Shown piece by piece: positions 32,094-41,169 of a DNA stretch of 52,255 bases. The position numbers and the translations under genes are program-made. This DNA comes from Cyanobacteria bacterium GSL.Bin1 (GTDB taxonomy: Bacteria > Cyanobacteriota > Cyanobacteriia > Cyanobacteriales > Rubidibacteraceae): assembly GCA_009909085.1 (NCBI GenBank), contig JAAANX010000048.1, forward strand, positions 1 to 52,255, given 5' to 3'. How positions within the stretch are numbered: the first letter of the stretch is position 1; every line of letters begins with the position of its first letter. Under the pieces are notes generated by a model. That model had not been told where the DNA came from and ran no database searches. It worked only from the letters and a program-made list of their open reading frames with translations.

Positions 32094-32806
32094 TGATGAA
32101 ACTTCCATTCAAGCCGACTCGATTTCACTCCCAAAACTTTTTGCCGCTATTTGTTTTGGTTTCCATCTCTCTCCAATTTTTGCTATTACTATTGCTCTTG
32201 TTTCAGGGAGTTAAAGTTAATGCCTTAGCAAATCAACCCGCTCCATCTTTAGTCCAGATGGTTAATGGAAAAACACTAAAAGTTGCTGCAACAGATCCCG
32301 AGTATCGCTCACCGGAAGTATTAAAACGATTGGTCAAGCAATGGGCAACAATGACCTTTAATTGGTCGGGGCAATTGCCCAGTGGAAAGGCTGATTCCGG
32401 TGTCAAAGTAAATGACGATTTAAAAGTTCCCACTGCTGCCTGGGCAGCCTCTTTCATGATGAGCGAGGACTTCCGTACTGGGTTTCTGAAAGGACTCGCT
32501 CAATACATCCCACAAGGAATTTTCGAGGAACGTAAAAAAACGGTGTTGCAGTTTGAACCCCCATCCCTGGAGCCAATCGAGATTGAGCAAGGAAGGTGGA
32601 AACTGAGCTTTGTTGCTAATTTATTAGTTTTTGAAGATGGAAATGCTTTGGGTAATGCCATGCCCGTTAATAAAACGGTTTACTTGCGAACTGTTCCTCA
32701 ACCGCAGTTTCCGTTAGAGAAAGGGGCTTCCGAAATTCAAAAAGCTGTTTACAGCATGCGTGATAGCGGCTTGCAAATTTATAAAGTTGAAGAATTTAAG
32801 CGATAA
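32093..32806 (+). CDS. VirB8/TraE-like T4SS inner-membrane protein
   Basis: A 237-residue protein. A short basic cytoplasmic start precedes one helix (VLVSISLQFLLLLLLLFQGV), then a periplasmic domain of about 190 residues with a VirB8-like helix-sheet mix (YRSPEVLKRLVKQWATMTFNWSG, DFRTGFLKGLAQYI, WKLSFVANLLVF). It is followed by VirB10 and VirB9 types, as usual. ATG 32093 and 32096 are alternative starts. Confidence 0.7.
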   Translation: MMKLPFKPTRFHSQNFLPLFVLVSISLQFLLLLLLLFQGVKVNALANQPAPSLVQMVNGKTLKVAATDPEYRSPEVLKRLVKQWATMTFNWSGQLPSGKADSGVKVNDDLKVPTAAWAASFMMSEDFRTGFLKGLAQYIPQGIFEERKKTVLQFEPPSLEPIEIEQGRWKLSFVANLLVFEDGNALGNAMPVNKTVYLRTVPQPQFPLEKGASEIQKAVYSMRDSGLQIYKVEEFKR

Positions 32807-32809
32807 AAA

Positions 32810-34327
32810 ATGGATGAACAACACATACCAGAAAACGTCGGCTGGCAAGATGATGCCATCAACACAGGCTCAGATACCGTTGAACGCGATCTCCTTGATG
32901 CTAATGATCAGGTTCGACCGAATGAAGTTCAAGACAAGCCTCCCCTACAACGTCGTCCGCTGCCGCGATTATTTTTCGTTCTTGGGGGAGTTAGTATTAT
33001 TACCTTTCTCTTTTGGCAATTGACCGCCGGTAATTTCACTGCTTCAAAGTCGAACCAAAATCAACCTTCTTCCGCCGACACTGAGCAAGAGAAAAGGGAA
33101 AAGGGTGAAATTGCCAAACTGAAAGAAGAAAATGCCAAACTGAAAGAAGATCTAGCATTTGCTGGTCAAGCAGAAATGATAGAGGAAAAACCGTCTCCGA
33201 AAAAAACAACATCTCAATCGGAACCTGATCCCCAATCAAACTCTGAACCACCTGATCCCATTACCAATTCTTCTAAACCGATTGCTTCTACCCCCCCGGA
33301 GCCAGCTCCTCAACCGAAACCAACTCCAGCTCCTCCAAAACCAGCTCCTCAACCGAAACCAACTAATAACTTTTCCCCAAAACCATCACCTGAGCCCGAG
33401 GTAAGTCCACGCGAACAGTGGCTACAAGCTTCACAAGTAGGAAGTTATGGCAACTTACAAACGCCCTCTCCTAGTACAGCAACTAACTCTGGGAAGCAAG
33501 CTCCAACCTCAACCATTGCCTCCCAACCTAAGCAGTTAATTAATGCCTCCGATGTTTCAGGAGGAACAGGTTCTCCTCCAAAACCAATCTCAGGACAAAA
33601 TGAAACGCTCACTAGTGCCTCTAAAAAGAATGCAATCCAAGAAGGACTTCCTTCACCAGAAGGTGCGCTTCCTGGGCGACAAGCGAAGCAGACTCAGCAA
33701 CCCGCTTCCCAAACGGTAACCATTGGCACCCAAGTAACAGGAGAATTAGAAACCTCGATTGCTTGGGCGGAAAATCAAACAACTCCCAACCGTAAGTTTC
33801 TCCTGCGGTTGACGCAACCGCTCAAAGGAGAAAATAATACCGTGGTTTTACCAGAAGACACCCGTCTCGTGGGGCAAGTTTCCCAAGTGAGTAATTCTGG
33901 ATTACTGAAAATGAAAATTGTCTCAGCAATTCAGGAAGATGGAACGCAAAGAAACCTACCAACTCAGGCAATCCTTGTCCTTGGCGAAGACGGTCGCCCT
34001 TTACGAGCTGAGGTAGAAAGTCCAAATACAGGAAGTAACGATTTGGCAGCAATGCTTCTTGCCGGAGTTTCCCAAGCAGCAGAAATCGCCAATGAAGCAG
34101 ACGAAGAATTCAGCTTTGAGAGTGAGGGAGGGTCTTTTAGTCGTTCCAGTAATAATGACGCTAACTATTTAGCTGGTGCTGTACAGGGGGCGACCCAAGA
34201 GATGTTAGAGCGGATGAATCGTCGTAATGAACAGGCTCTAGAGCAAGTGCAAGGACAGGAAAAACTCTTTGTCTTAGAACAAGGAACAGAAGTGCAGCTT
34301 TTTGTGAATGAATCAATTTCAATGTAG
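32810..34327 (+). CDS. VirB10/TrbI-like T4SS channel protein
   Basis: A 505-residue protein. Cytoplasmic residues 1-50, one membrane helix (LPRLFFVLGGVSIITFLFW), then a coiled-coil patch (KREKGEIAKLKEENAKLKED). A long proline-rich stretch follows (PKPAPQPKPTPAPPKPAPQ), which spans the periplasm. The C-terminal VirB10 beta-barrel part begins near residue 305 (TIGTQVTGELETSIAW, KFLLRLTQPLKG, VVLPEDTRLVGQV). It links inner and outer membranes. GAGxVxxPxxxxF-like details are diverged, as in cyanobacterial systems. Confidence 0.82.
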   Translation: MDEQHIPENVGWQDDAINTGSDTVERDLLDANDQVRPNEVQDKPPLQRRPLPRLFFVLGGVSIITFLFWQLTAGNFTASKSNQNQPSSADTEQEKREKGEIAKLKEENAKLKEDLAFAGQAEMIEEKPSPKKTTSQSEPDPQSNSEPPDPITNSSKPIASTPPEPAPQPKPTPAPPKPAPQPKPTNNFSPKPSPEPEVSPREQWLQASQVGSYGNLQTPSPSTATNSGKQAPTSTIASQPKQLINASDVSGGTGSPPKPISGQNETLTSASKKNAIQEGLPSPEGALPGRQAKQTQQPASQTVTIGTQVTGELETSIAWAENQTTPNRKFLLRLTQPLKGENNTVVLPEDTRLVGQVSQVSNSGLLKMKIVSAIQEDGTQRNLPTQAILVLGEDGRPLRAEVESPNTGSNDLAAMLLAGVSQAAEIANEADEEFSFESEGGSFSRSSNNDANYLAGAVQGATQEMLERMNRRNEQALEQVQGQEKLFVLEQGTEVQLFVNESISM

Positions 34328-34338
34328 GAGGTTTACCG

Positions 34339-35082
34339 ATGCTACCACAAAAAATTTTAGCTGGAGTGATTTTAATCTTTTCTGCATTTGTGCTTAGCCC
34401 CAAGTTGGTATGGGGTCGAACAGTTTACCAAGAGGAAATTTCCAGCCAAAGTAATCGCATGACAGAAATTAAGGTTTGGTCTGGATATGGACTCAACATT
34501 AACTTTATTCCTACCGGAGAAGTGATTAAAAAAGTTTGGCTCGATGACCCCTCACGAATCACCCTGACCTCAGATGGGCAACTCTGCAAGCAAGGGACTG
34601 GACAGCAGTGTACCAACCAAGGAGCGACGGTCATTCACTTAAAGCAAATTAATGAGATCGAGTTTCCCAATATTCCCCAGTCTCGAACCGGTGCAACTTT
34701 ATTAACGGTGATTACCCAAGGCGAATCAGGGCGAAATCTTTACCAATTTAAGGTCAAACCCGCTTTTGGTGAACCTGAGTATGCAACAGTTGATGTTAAA
34801 CCCCTCCCCCCTATGGAATCTCCTTTAGATTCCACTACGCCAGCCCCAACTCCGATTTCTAATAGCTTTAAAGATTCCAATGCTCTTGCTAACGGTCTTT
34901 ATTCAGGCTTACAAGTAGCAACTCGTGCAGGAGCGATCAAACCGGAGAGCCAACAATGGAAAAAAGTCAATTATCTCATTTCCCTGTTGCGTGACGGAAT
35001 GAACCTTGAAAAAGCAACTACTCGCAGCAAAATTCCAATGTCGCTTTTTCATCAACTCCTAGATTGGGGAAAGGAGTCGTGA
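34339..35082 (+). CDS. VirB9/TrbG-like outer-membrane T4SS protein
   Basis: A 247-residue protein with a signal peptide ending VWG-RTV. A beta-sandwich follows: KVWSGYGLNINFIPTGEVIKKVWLDDPSRI, a Cys pair (QLCKQG, QQCTNQ), and IHLKQINEIEFPNIPQSRTGATLLTVIT. The C-terminal helical part follows a proline-rich linker. It is placed after VirB10, with which it would form the outer-membrane ring. No VirB7-like lipoprotein was seen nearby; the Cys pair may stabilise it instead. Confidence 0.75.
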   Translation: MLPQKILAGVILIFSAFVLSPKLVWGRTVYQEEISSQSNRMTEIKVWSGYGLNINFIPTGEVIKKVWLDDPSRITLTSDGQLCKQGTGQQCTNQGATVIHLKQINEIEFPNIPQSRTGATLLTVITQGESGRNLYQFKVKPAFGEPEYATVDVKPLPPMESPLDSTTPAPTPISNSFKDSNALANGLYSGLQVATRAGAIKPESQQWKKVNYLISLLRDGMNLEKATTRSKIPMSLFHQLLDWGKES

Positions 35083-35085
35083 TTG

Positions 35086-37398
35086 ATGCGTTATTTCGCT
35101 GCTTTTTTGCTAAGTTTACTGCTACTGCTCTCGACAGGTGCAGTCGCGAACGCCCAAACCCTCCCGACCCAAACCTATAGCAATGGTCAGCAGGAAGTAC
35201 AAGTCCCAGACTGGAGTGAGATTGATCTCTCCGAACTCCCTTCTCTTCAAGATTCTGGCTATATTGATATCGCTGCTAGCTTGGTTTCTAAACTGGGATA
35301 TGATCCGTCTCGCTCCTGGGAAGCCGGAGACGCGATCGAGGAAGTTATGATGTTGGGGGATGTGCAGAAAGCCTTTAGGTTAGAAGAATTTGCCCTCCAA
35401 CACATTGCTGAGCGCACAGGCTATTCCATGGAGAGCTTTACTTTAGACGATTTTGGGGTAATGAAAGAGCAGACGCTTCAGAGCTTAACCCAAGCTATTC
35501 CAGGGCTAGCTGATATTCAAGCCGAAAAAATTGAACCCGTCAAAGCCCTACTACAAAAAGCAGGAATTGCAGGAAATATTTTGGGGGGCGATCATGAATC
35601 TGTTCTTAACGAGACAATTGGTGAAGTTGTCGAAGAATATTCTGACTCGTTAAAAGACTTAACCTTTGGTGAAATTGATTTAGCCAAGTATGATTTAACC
35701 TCGATTCCAGCACTTAAACAAACTGCAATTAAGGAATTCAAAGCATGGGCAGGGAGTTTCATTGCCGATATTCCACTCCTGAATCAAGTTCCCTTTTCCC
35801 AATTTCCCAAGTCTCTAGCAACCGGATTAGATTTAGTTGGACGAGTGGATGTGGTGTGGGGACAGGCGGAGTACGGCAATCCTGAAGTTGGAGCAAACGA
35901 CTATGTTAGTGGCAGTGGTGGAAAAGAAGGCGAAACCAAACCTGTTCCTTGTGATGGGGGAAAGCCCTGTGCCTATTTAGAACTAGCTGACTTCTTTGGC
36001 GTGGATTTAGGTGTTTCAGGGTTAGAGGGGATAACCGGACAACGTTGGGCATCGGGAGCGACGCAAAAGGTTGAGGGTGGGTTTGGTGTTCTCGGGAATG
36101 TTAATGGCGGGAAAGAGCCAGCAGGACGATTAGTCTATGGGTCTCCCTTTAAAGTAGCTGTAACCGATACAAGTGAGCCGCAAGGAAAAGCGGAGCGAGG
36201 GCTGTATTTTCGCGTTTGTATGCGAGGTGGGTTGGTTGACTTAGGCTGCACGCCCTACTTTATTGGTCCCATTCCTTGGTTCCCAGTGCAAGAAAAAGGC
36301 ATGATTATTCTCGCTGGTGCCGATGCCCCTCCCGTCGATATTCCTGAAAGTTACCAAGAGGAAATTGACAAGGTTCTATCGGAGTATCAACCAGAAGAAA
36401 CGCCTTCTAATGACGAGGATGTTCCCACAGAGGGTCCTTGTGTGGAGCAGTTAGTGGAAACCGCCCCAGCCGGAATGCAGGAGACTGCCCAAGACTCGAT
36501 TCCCCTCTTGTTAGAGGAGGCGAAAGCAGCAGGCTTAAGTCAAGCACAAACCGCTTATGTGCTAGCGACGGTGCAAAAGGAATCCCTGATGGGGAAAGCA
36601 GTGGAAGAGTGGGGAGGAGAAAGCCAACCGTATGCACCTTACTATGGAAGAGGTTATATACAGATTACTCACAAGGAAAATTACATATATTGGGGAAATC
36701 GGTTAGGTGGCGTTGATCTAGTCAACAATCCAGAATTAGCTCTTGACTCTGGGCGTAGTGCTAAAATTACCGTGCAAGGCATGAAAGATGGAACCTACAC
36801 TGGCATAACACCAGAAGGAAATCTAGTTTCCGGTGGTAGTCACAAGCTAAGTGATTTTATTAACAAAAATGAAACCGATTTTTATAACGCACGTAAGATT
36901 GTTAATAATGCTGACGATGCGGGCGAAATTGCCAATAATGCAGAACAGTATTTTAAGGTTTTGAAAGAGTGTAACGTTGGTGGTGGCGAGGGAGATGGCG
37001 AAGCAACTGGGGATTACAGTAATCCTGCCCCTGGTTATCCTATGACAAGTGACTTTGGTAAACGCCCTCCGCCTTGCCCAGGTTGCAGTACATTCCATCC
37101 TGCTGTTGATCTTGGGACACCGATGAGAACACCAATTGCAGCGGCAGATGGAGGGGAAGTGATTTTTGCCGGGCGAAATGGTGGATATGGAAAAACTGTC
37201 AAGATTGATCATGGGAATGGGGAAGTAACTCGTTATTCTCATCTAAATAGCATTAGTGTTGGTGTGGGAGATAAAGTAAGCAAAGGACAGGAAATTGCTC
37301 GTTCTGGTAAAAGCGGAAAAGGGACAGGACCACACCTAGACTTTGGAATCTCTAAAAATGGAGAAGCAGTCGATCCAGAAAAGCATATTGATTTTTAA
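35086..37398 (+). CDS. Conjugation-linked peptidoglycan hydrolase: GH19-like muramidase/chitinase plus M23 peptidase
   Basis: A 770-residue exported protein (signal ends ANA-QTL). Residues 25-430 are a secreted domain I do not recognise, with beta-rich parts and Cys pairs. Residues about 450-635 are GH19-like: TAYVLATVQKESLMGKAVEEW (catalytic Glu), then YYGRGYIQITHKENY. Residues about 650-770 are a LytM/M23 domain with HPAVDLGTPMRTPI, but the second zinc motif reads GPHLDFGI rather than HLHFGI, so one ligand is altered. It would locally open the peptidoglycan for the T4SS (VirB1 role). AAAGGAG precedes ATG 35086; the in-frame TTG at 35083 is less likely. Confidence 0.83.
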   Translation: MRYFAAFLLSLLLLLSTGAVANAQTLPTQTYSNGQQEVQVPDWSEIDLSELPSLQDSGYIDIAASLVSKLGYDPSRSWEAGDAIEEVMMLGDVQKAFRLEEFALQHIAERTGYSMESFTLDDFGVMKEQTLQSLTQAIPGLADIQAEKIEPVKALLQKAGIAGNILGGDHESVLNETIGEVVEEYSDSLKDLTFGEIDLAKYDLTSIPALKQTAIKEFKAWAGSFIADIPLLNQVPFSQFPKSLATGLDLVGRVDVVWGQAEYGNPEVGANDYVSGSGGKEGETKPVPCDGGKPCAYLELADFFGVDLGVSGLEGITGQRWASGATQKVEGGFGVLGNVNGGKEPAGRLVYGSPFKVAVTDTSEPQGKAERGLYFRVCMRGGLVDLGCTPYFIGPIPWFPVQEKGMIILAGADAPPVDIPESYQEEIDKVLSEYQPEETPSNDEDVPTEGPCVEQLVETAPAGMQETAQDSIPLLLEEAKAAGLSQAQTAYVLATVQKESLMGKAVEEWGGESQPYAPYYGRGYIQITHKENYIYWGNRLGGVDLVNNPELALDSGRSAKITVQGMKDGTYTGITPEGNLVSGGSHKLSDFINKNETDFYNARKIVNNADDAGEIANNAEQYFKVLKECNVGGGEGDGEATGDYSNPAPGYPMTSDFGKRPPPCPGCSTFHPAVDLGTPMRTPIAAADGGEVIFAGRNGGYGKTVKIDHGNGEVTRYSHLNSISVGVGDKVSKGQEIARSGKSGKGTGPHLDFGISKNGEAVDPEKHIDF

Positions 37399-37409
37399 GG
37401 AGAATAGTT

Positions 37410-37958
37410 ATGAGTCGTTTATGGAAGCAGTTTCTAAAGTATAGTATTCTGGCGATTTCTAGCTTTGCATTAGTGACGAGTTTCAGTCCGACTCAAGCTC
37501 AGCAACCACTACAAAACGTTAGAGACCAACTTGTAGCTTGCTTTCCTGAAGGTTATAAGGGTGAATCTAATGATCTTAGATCTATTTCTTCCACTCGTTT
37601 TGATGAAACAGATTATTATCTATTTCATGGCTATCAGAAGGTTCAAGGTCATTCAAATAAGAAGTACATTGATAACTTGATCATTTCAGTTCCAGTTAGA
37701 GGGGGAAGTTGCAAGCAGGAATATTTTGGCTATGCCAACATGCAACCGTGCTTTTCCGAGGCGGTGGGAACACCAGTAGCACGACAACTAGCCCTTAAAG
37801 AGTTAAAGCAGGAAGTGGAAACTCTGGGTCGAGATAGGGTACGTGCCAACCTTAATCAATTTGCTACTCGTGATGAGCAGCAGCAATGGTGTGAAGAAAC
37901 AATTTGGTCGTATCGACAGCTTGGATTTGAAATTCCTGACAATGTTATTGCCAAATAA
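37410..37958 (+). CDS. Secreted hypothetical protein in the T4SS operon
   Basis: A 182-residue protein with signal peptide (SFSPTQA-QQP). The mature part has four Cys (VACFPEG, GSCKQE, QPCFSE, QWCEET), two likely disulfides, and a helical tail. It has a strong AGGAG site and lies between the hydrolase and a second secreted unknown. A role in the conjugation envelope is likely from context; no family was recognised. Confidence 0.65.
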   Translation: MSRLWKQFLKYSILAISSFALVTSFSPTQAQQPLQNVRDQLVACFPEGYKGESNDLRSISSTRFDETDYYLFHGYQKVQGHSNKKYIDNLIISVPVRGGSCKQEYFGYANMQPCFSEAVGTPVARQLALKELKQEVETLGRDRVRANLNQFATRDEQQQWCEETIWSYRQLGFEIPDNVIAK

Positions 37959-37972
37959 AAAAGGAGGCTGAA

Positions 37973-38620
37973 ATGCTAAATCACCGACAAAAAATATCTT
38001 TAACTGTGCTAGTTGCTCTAGTAACAAGCAGTCTTAGTGCTGCGACAGTATTTGCTGCTCCCAAAGTCGCTGGCAAATTCCAACCGATTTTGGCAGAACT
38101 TCAGAAAAAAACTGATGTTCCGATTATGATTCCCAGTCAGTTGCCAACAGAAGTGTATGCGATTATGCCAGAGGGGTCTGAACCAACTAATCCGAATCCT
38201 TCGGTTCCCACCTTTTTCCCCCATATTGCTGAGGCTAAACCATCTCGCTATTACATTTCGTTAGATGCTGCTGCTGAGTGTAGTGGCAGTAATGCTTGTA
38301 GCCTAGGCAAGGTTATTGGCGAAAAAATAACAAATAACACTCCAGATATTCCCCAAGAATTCGTTGAATACCGCGAACTCTACCGTAACGATCCCAACAA
38401 TCAAAAGCCACCGGTAAGGAGATCACCAGAAAAACCTGCACAGGTGCAATTAGCAGGAGGAATTACAGGGTATTTTGTTCCATTCGTTTGTGGTGCTAGT
38501 TGTAGTAATTCTGAAGTGTATTGGGATCAAGGTGGCTACCGCTACGTTGTTGGTTTAGAAAACAGTAATAGACAAACTGTCGTCAACCTAGCAAACTCAG
38601 CAATTCGCAATCAAAAATGA
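37973..38620 (+). CDS. Secreted hypothetical protein in the T4SS operon
   Basis: A 215-residue protein with signal peptide (TVFA-APK). The mature part contains ILAELQKKTDVPIMIPSQLP, YYISLDAAAECSGSNACSLGKVIGEK and ITGYFVPFVCGASCSNSEVYWDQGGYRYVVGLE, with two Cys pairs. This looks like a conserved cyanobacterial periplasmic type, but I cannot name it. AAGGAGG lies ahead of ATG. Its stop overlaps the next start. Confidence 0.65.
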   Translation: MLNHRQKISLTVLVALVTSSLSAATVFAAPKVAGKFQPILAELQKKTDVPIMIPSQLPTEVYAIMPEGSEPTNPNPSVPTFFPHIAEAKPSRYYISLDAAAECSGSNACSLGKVIGEKITNNTPDIPQEFVEYRELYRNDPNNQKPPVRRSPEKPAQVQLAGGITGYFVPFVCGASCSNSEVYWDQGGYRYVVGLENSNRQTVVNLANSAIRNQK

Positions 38621-38874
38621 CTCAACAACACTGGAATCCCTACTATATTCAAACCAAATTTAAAAACCTGAGGCGAGCTCTTTCTTTAAACTCCCCTCAA
38701 ACGCGGTCTGTTCTCTTCTTCGATTTTGGCTGGCGAGTTACTTCTCACATTGAACTGTTCCCCATTAAACAACTCAACCAAATTTTTGCTCGAGGGTATT
38801 TTACTGAAGCGGAGTGGCAACAACTAACTTCGTGGCTAGACCAAAACTGCAACATAACGCTAGATAACTTATGA
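38617..38874 (+). CDS. Small hypothetical protein
   Basis: An 85-residue soluble protein, with FKNLRRALSLNSPQTRS and a helical end (EAEWQQLTSWLDQNCN). It overlaps both the upstream gene (ATGA-type) and the VirD4 gene start, so it is co-translated with the coupling protein and may be its partner. Not recognised. Confidence 0.6.
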   Translation: MTQQHWNPYYIQTKFKNLRRALSLNSPQTRSVLFFDFGWRVTSHIELFPIKQLNQIFARGYFTEAEWQQLTSWLDQNCNITLDNL

Positions 38875-40625
38875 CCCAAGAACAAACCGAACAACCGCAA
38901 TCCTTTTTTCAAGAGACGATCGCGCCCATCTACAACGCAGTGGGGTGGGAAGCGATCGCGTTACTGGGACTGTTCCTCATTCTCTTTCTCACCGATAAGA
39001 AAAAGAAAGGGGAACTCGCGCAAGGGCGACGCGCCGAGGGCAAAGAGAAAAGAGCAGCGACCCAATTAGCACAAGAGCAGATGCAGGAGAAAAAGCGTAA
39101 CAAAGTTGCCCTCTACTTTGGTACCCCCAAAGAAAACCGCTTGTCGCGTTTGCTCAGCCCCAAGACACTATATGTTCCCGATGCCCAAGAAGGCATCGCG
39201 ATCGCTGGCGCACCAGGGAAGGGAAAAACGTTCTCCATGATTGACCCGTTTATTCGCAGCGCAGTAGATCAGCATTTTCCCTGTATTGTCTACGCTTACA
39301 AGGAGGAGCAACTGCACCGCCATGTTGCTTATGCTGTCAATGAAGGGTATGAGGTGCGCATTTTTGCGCCCGGGAAACCCTATGGCGAAGTGATTAATCC
39401 TCTTGATTTTTTGACCGACGAGGGAGATGCGAATATGGCACAACAACTTGCCATTGTCCTCAATCGCAATGCGTCTTCTGGAGGATCATCTCAGAGTGCT
39501 TCAGGGGATTACTTTTCTAAGTCTGCCGACCTACTGATCCAAAGCCTGCTGATGTTAGCAAAAGGGAGCATCTATCCCGACCTCCTCACCGCCTGGTCGA
39601 TTTTACGACTCCCCAATCTTGCTAATCGAATGAAGGTTGCTCAAGAAGAGGGCTGGTTGGATTTATGGGCACAGCCTGGAGCAACCTCTTTATCTTCCGT
39701 TGCTGATGCTCCGCAAACCGCTGGGGGGATTATCAGCCAAGCGAATAAAACCTTTGCTCCCCTGATTAGTCGTGAGTTTATTTCGTCGCTCTGTGGCGAA
39801 ACGACAATGCCCCTGCGGTTAGAAGGAAAGCAGATGCTCATTTTCCATCTGGATCAAGAACGACGGGACGCGATCGCGCCGCTACTCGCTTCCATTCTTC
39901 ACTTGACCATTATCAAAAATCTCGCCACAGCCCGCAAAGATCCCCTGGTTTTGGCAATGGACGAACTGCCCACCCTCTATTTGCCTGATTTAGTGAAATG
40001 GATCAACGAGTATCGGGAAAATGGACTGGTGACAGTCCTCGGCTATCAAAACCATGCCCAATTGGAACATAAATATGGCAAAGAACTGACTCGCTCCATT
40101 TTGGGCGCTTGTGCCACTAAAGCCATCTTCAATCCCCAAGATAAAGTTACAGCCGAAGAATACGAAAAGTATTTTGGCGAAGAAGAAGTAACCATTAGAA
40201 CCAAATCTCGCAATTTTGGTAAGAACAAAGGTCGCAGTGAGTCGGAGCAACGTCAAAAACGCCCCGTTATTAGTTCGAGGTTGCTAACTACTCTTCCTAA
40301 AGGCAAATGTGTGTTTGTCAATCCCGCCTATGGCAGTGGTGGCGAAGCTGCCCTCCCGCAAGTGCTGACCCCTAAAATCCCGAAACAAGATATCAAAGCC
40401 CAGGAAAAAAGTGAACAGCTTTGGGAAGAAAAGGTTAGGGCGCGGTTGGTGAAGCGGGCGCAGAATTTAAAGGTTTCCCTAGATGAGCAAGCATTGGAAA
40501 AGGAACTAGAGGCTCGCCTGGAGATTGCCAATAGTATCTTACCCAATCAAGCGGGATACCAGTGGTGGGATGAGCAAGAGGAAACAAGCGAGGTTTACGA
40601 GCAAAAAATAGCAAATTTAACTTGA
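38871..40625 (+). CDS. VirD4/TraG-type coupling protein (T4CP)
   Basis: A 584-residue ATPase that brings substrates to the T4SS. One membrane helix is near residues 20-38 (EAIALLGLFLILFLTD). Walker A GAPGKGKTFSM is near residue 112 and Walker B LVLAMDELPTLY near 360. An ATPase motif TVLGYQNHAQLEHKYG follows. This is the TraG/TraD 'TraM recognition' layout. The tail is charged and coiled. A gene for a protein carrying the shared C-terminal domain starts seven bases after the stop. This protein would bind the relaxase and possible protein substrates. Confidence 0.9.
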   Translation: MTQEQTEQPQSFFQETIAPIYNAVGWEAIALLGLFLILFLTDKKKKGELAQGRRAEGKEKRAATQLAQEQMQEKKRNKVALYFGTPKENRLSRLLSPKTLYVPDAQEGIAIAGAPGKGKTFSMIDPFIRSAVDQHFPCIVYAYKEEQLHRHVAYAVNEGYEVRIFAPGKPYGEVINPLDFLTDEGDANMAQQLAIVLNRNASSGGSSQSASGDYFSKSADLLIQSLLMLAKGSIYPDLLTAWSILRLPNLANRMKVAQEEGWLDLWAQPGATSLSSVADAPQTAGGIISQANKTFAPLISREFISSLCGETTMPLRLEGKQMLIFHLDQERRDAIAPLLASILHLTIIKNLATARKDPLVLAMDELPTLYLPDLVKWINEYRENGLVTVLGYQNHAQLEHKYGKELTRSILGACATKAIFNPQDKVTAEEYEKYFGEEEVTIRTKSRNFGKNKGRSESEQRQKRPVISSRLLTTLPKGKCVFVNPAYGSGGEAALPQVLTPKIPKQDIKAQEKSEQLWEEKVRARLVKRAQNLKVSLDEQALEKELEARLEIANSILPNQAGYQWWDEQEETSEVYEQKIANLT

Positions 40626-40632
40626 GGCAAAC

Positions 40633-41142
40633 ATGTCTGATAAAATCCCCCAACCTAAAGAATCTGATTTACAAGCGGAAAATACCCAACTTCAAGCTGA
40701 GCAGATCAAAGCGGCTGGCAGTATCTTAGAAGAAGTGGGTCGCAAATGGGAGAAGCGAAATTGGCAAAAGCGCAATCAATCCAAACCAGATGAAGTTAAG
40801 GTCGAAATTGAGAAGGGAACAAAGCACAAACAACTCTACGAAAAATATTCGGAAAATACCAACTCAAACCGACCCGTGCGAAGAACGCTAAAGACAGCGC
40901 GAGAGGCTTTAAGGAGTGGTCATTCTCAACAAGAAACTGCGGCGATTCTCAGCCATGATCCACAAATACAACAAGTTAAGGAGCAGCAAGGCGAGGCAAA
41001 AGCAAATAAGCACACCCAGCAAATGATCAGATCAGTGGTAGATCGCGAGAAGAAAGCACAACAGGGGCAACGGCAAAGCAAACAACAAAGTCAGAAAAAA
41101 CAGCTAGCTCAGCAACGAGGGCTGGGCGGACCACAAATGTGA
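40633..41142 (+). CDS. Small protein with the shared C-terminal domain, next to the coupling protein
   Basis: A 169-residue protein. Residues 1-55 are charged, with a Gln/Glu/Lys-rich helix. Residues about 57-169 are the shared domain (LYEKYSENT, REALRSGHSQ, ILSHDPQIQQV, QGEAKANKHTQQMIRS) with the same basic Gln-rich tail as the relaxase. It follows VirD4 by seven bases. It could be a substrate, or an adaptor that recognises the same domain on substrates. The domain is shown by sequence; the role is inference. Confidence 0.7.
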   Translation: MSDKIPQPKESDLQAENTQLQAEQIKAAGSILEEVGRKWEKRNWQKRNQSKPDEVKVEIEKGTKHKQLYEKYSENTNSNRPVRRTLKTAREALRSGHSQQETAAILSHDPQIQQVKEQQGEAKANKHTQQMIRSVVDREKKAQQGQRQSKQQSQKKQLAQQRGLGGPQM

Positions 41143-41169
41143 ATCACCTGTGGTTATGATCAATTCTGG

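Noticed and set aside
33290-33370. Repeats in the VirB10 gene as a CRISPR-like or iteron array
   Set aside because: They simply encode the Pro-Lys-rich periplasmic linker; there are no spacers.
36847-37242. A 131-codon minus-strand open frame opposite the hydrolase
   Set aside because: It is a shadow of the M23 domain coding strand, with no ribosome site or neighbours.
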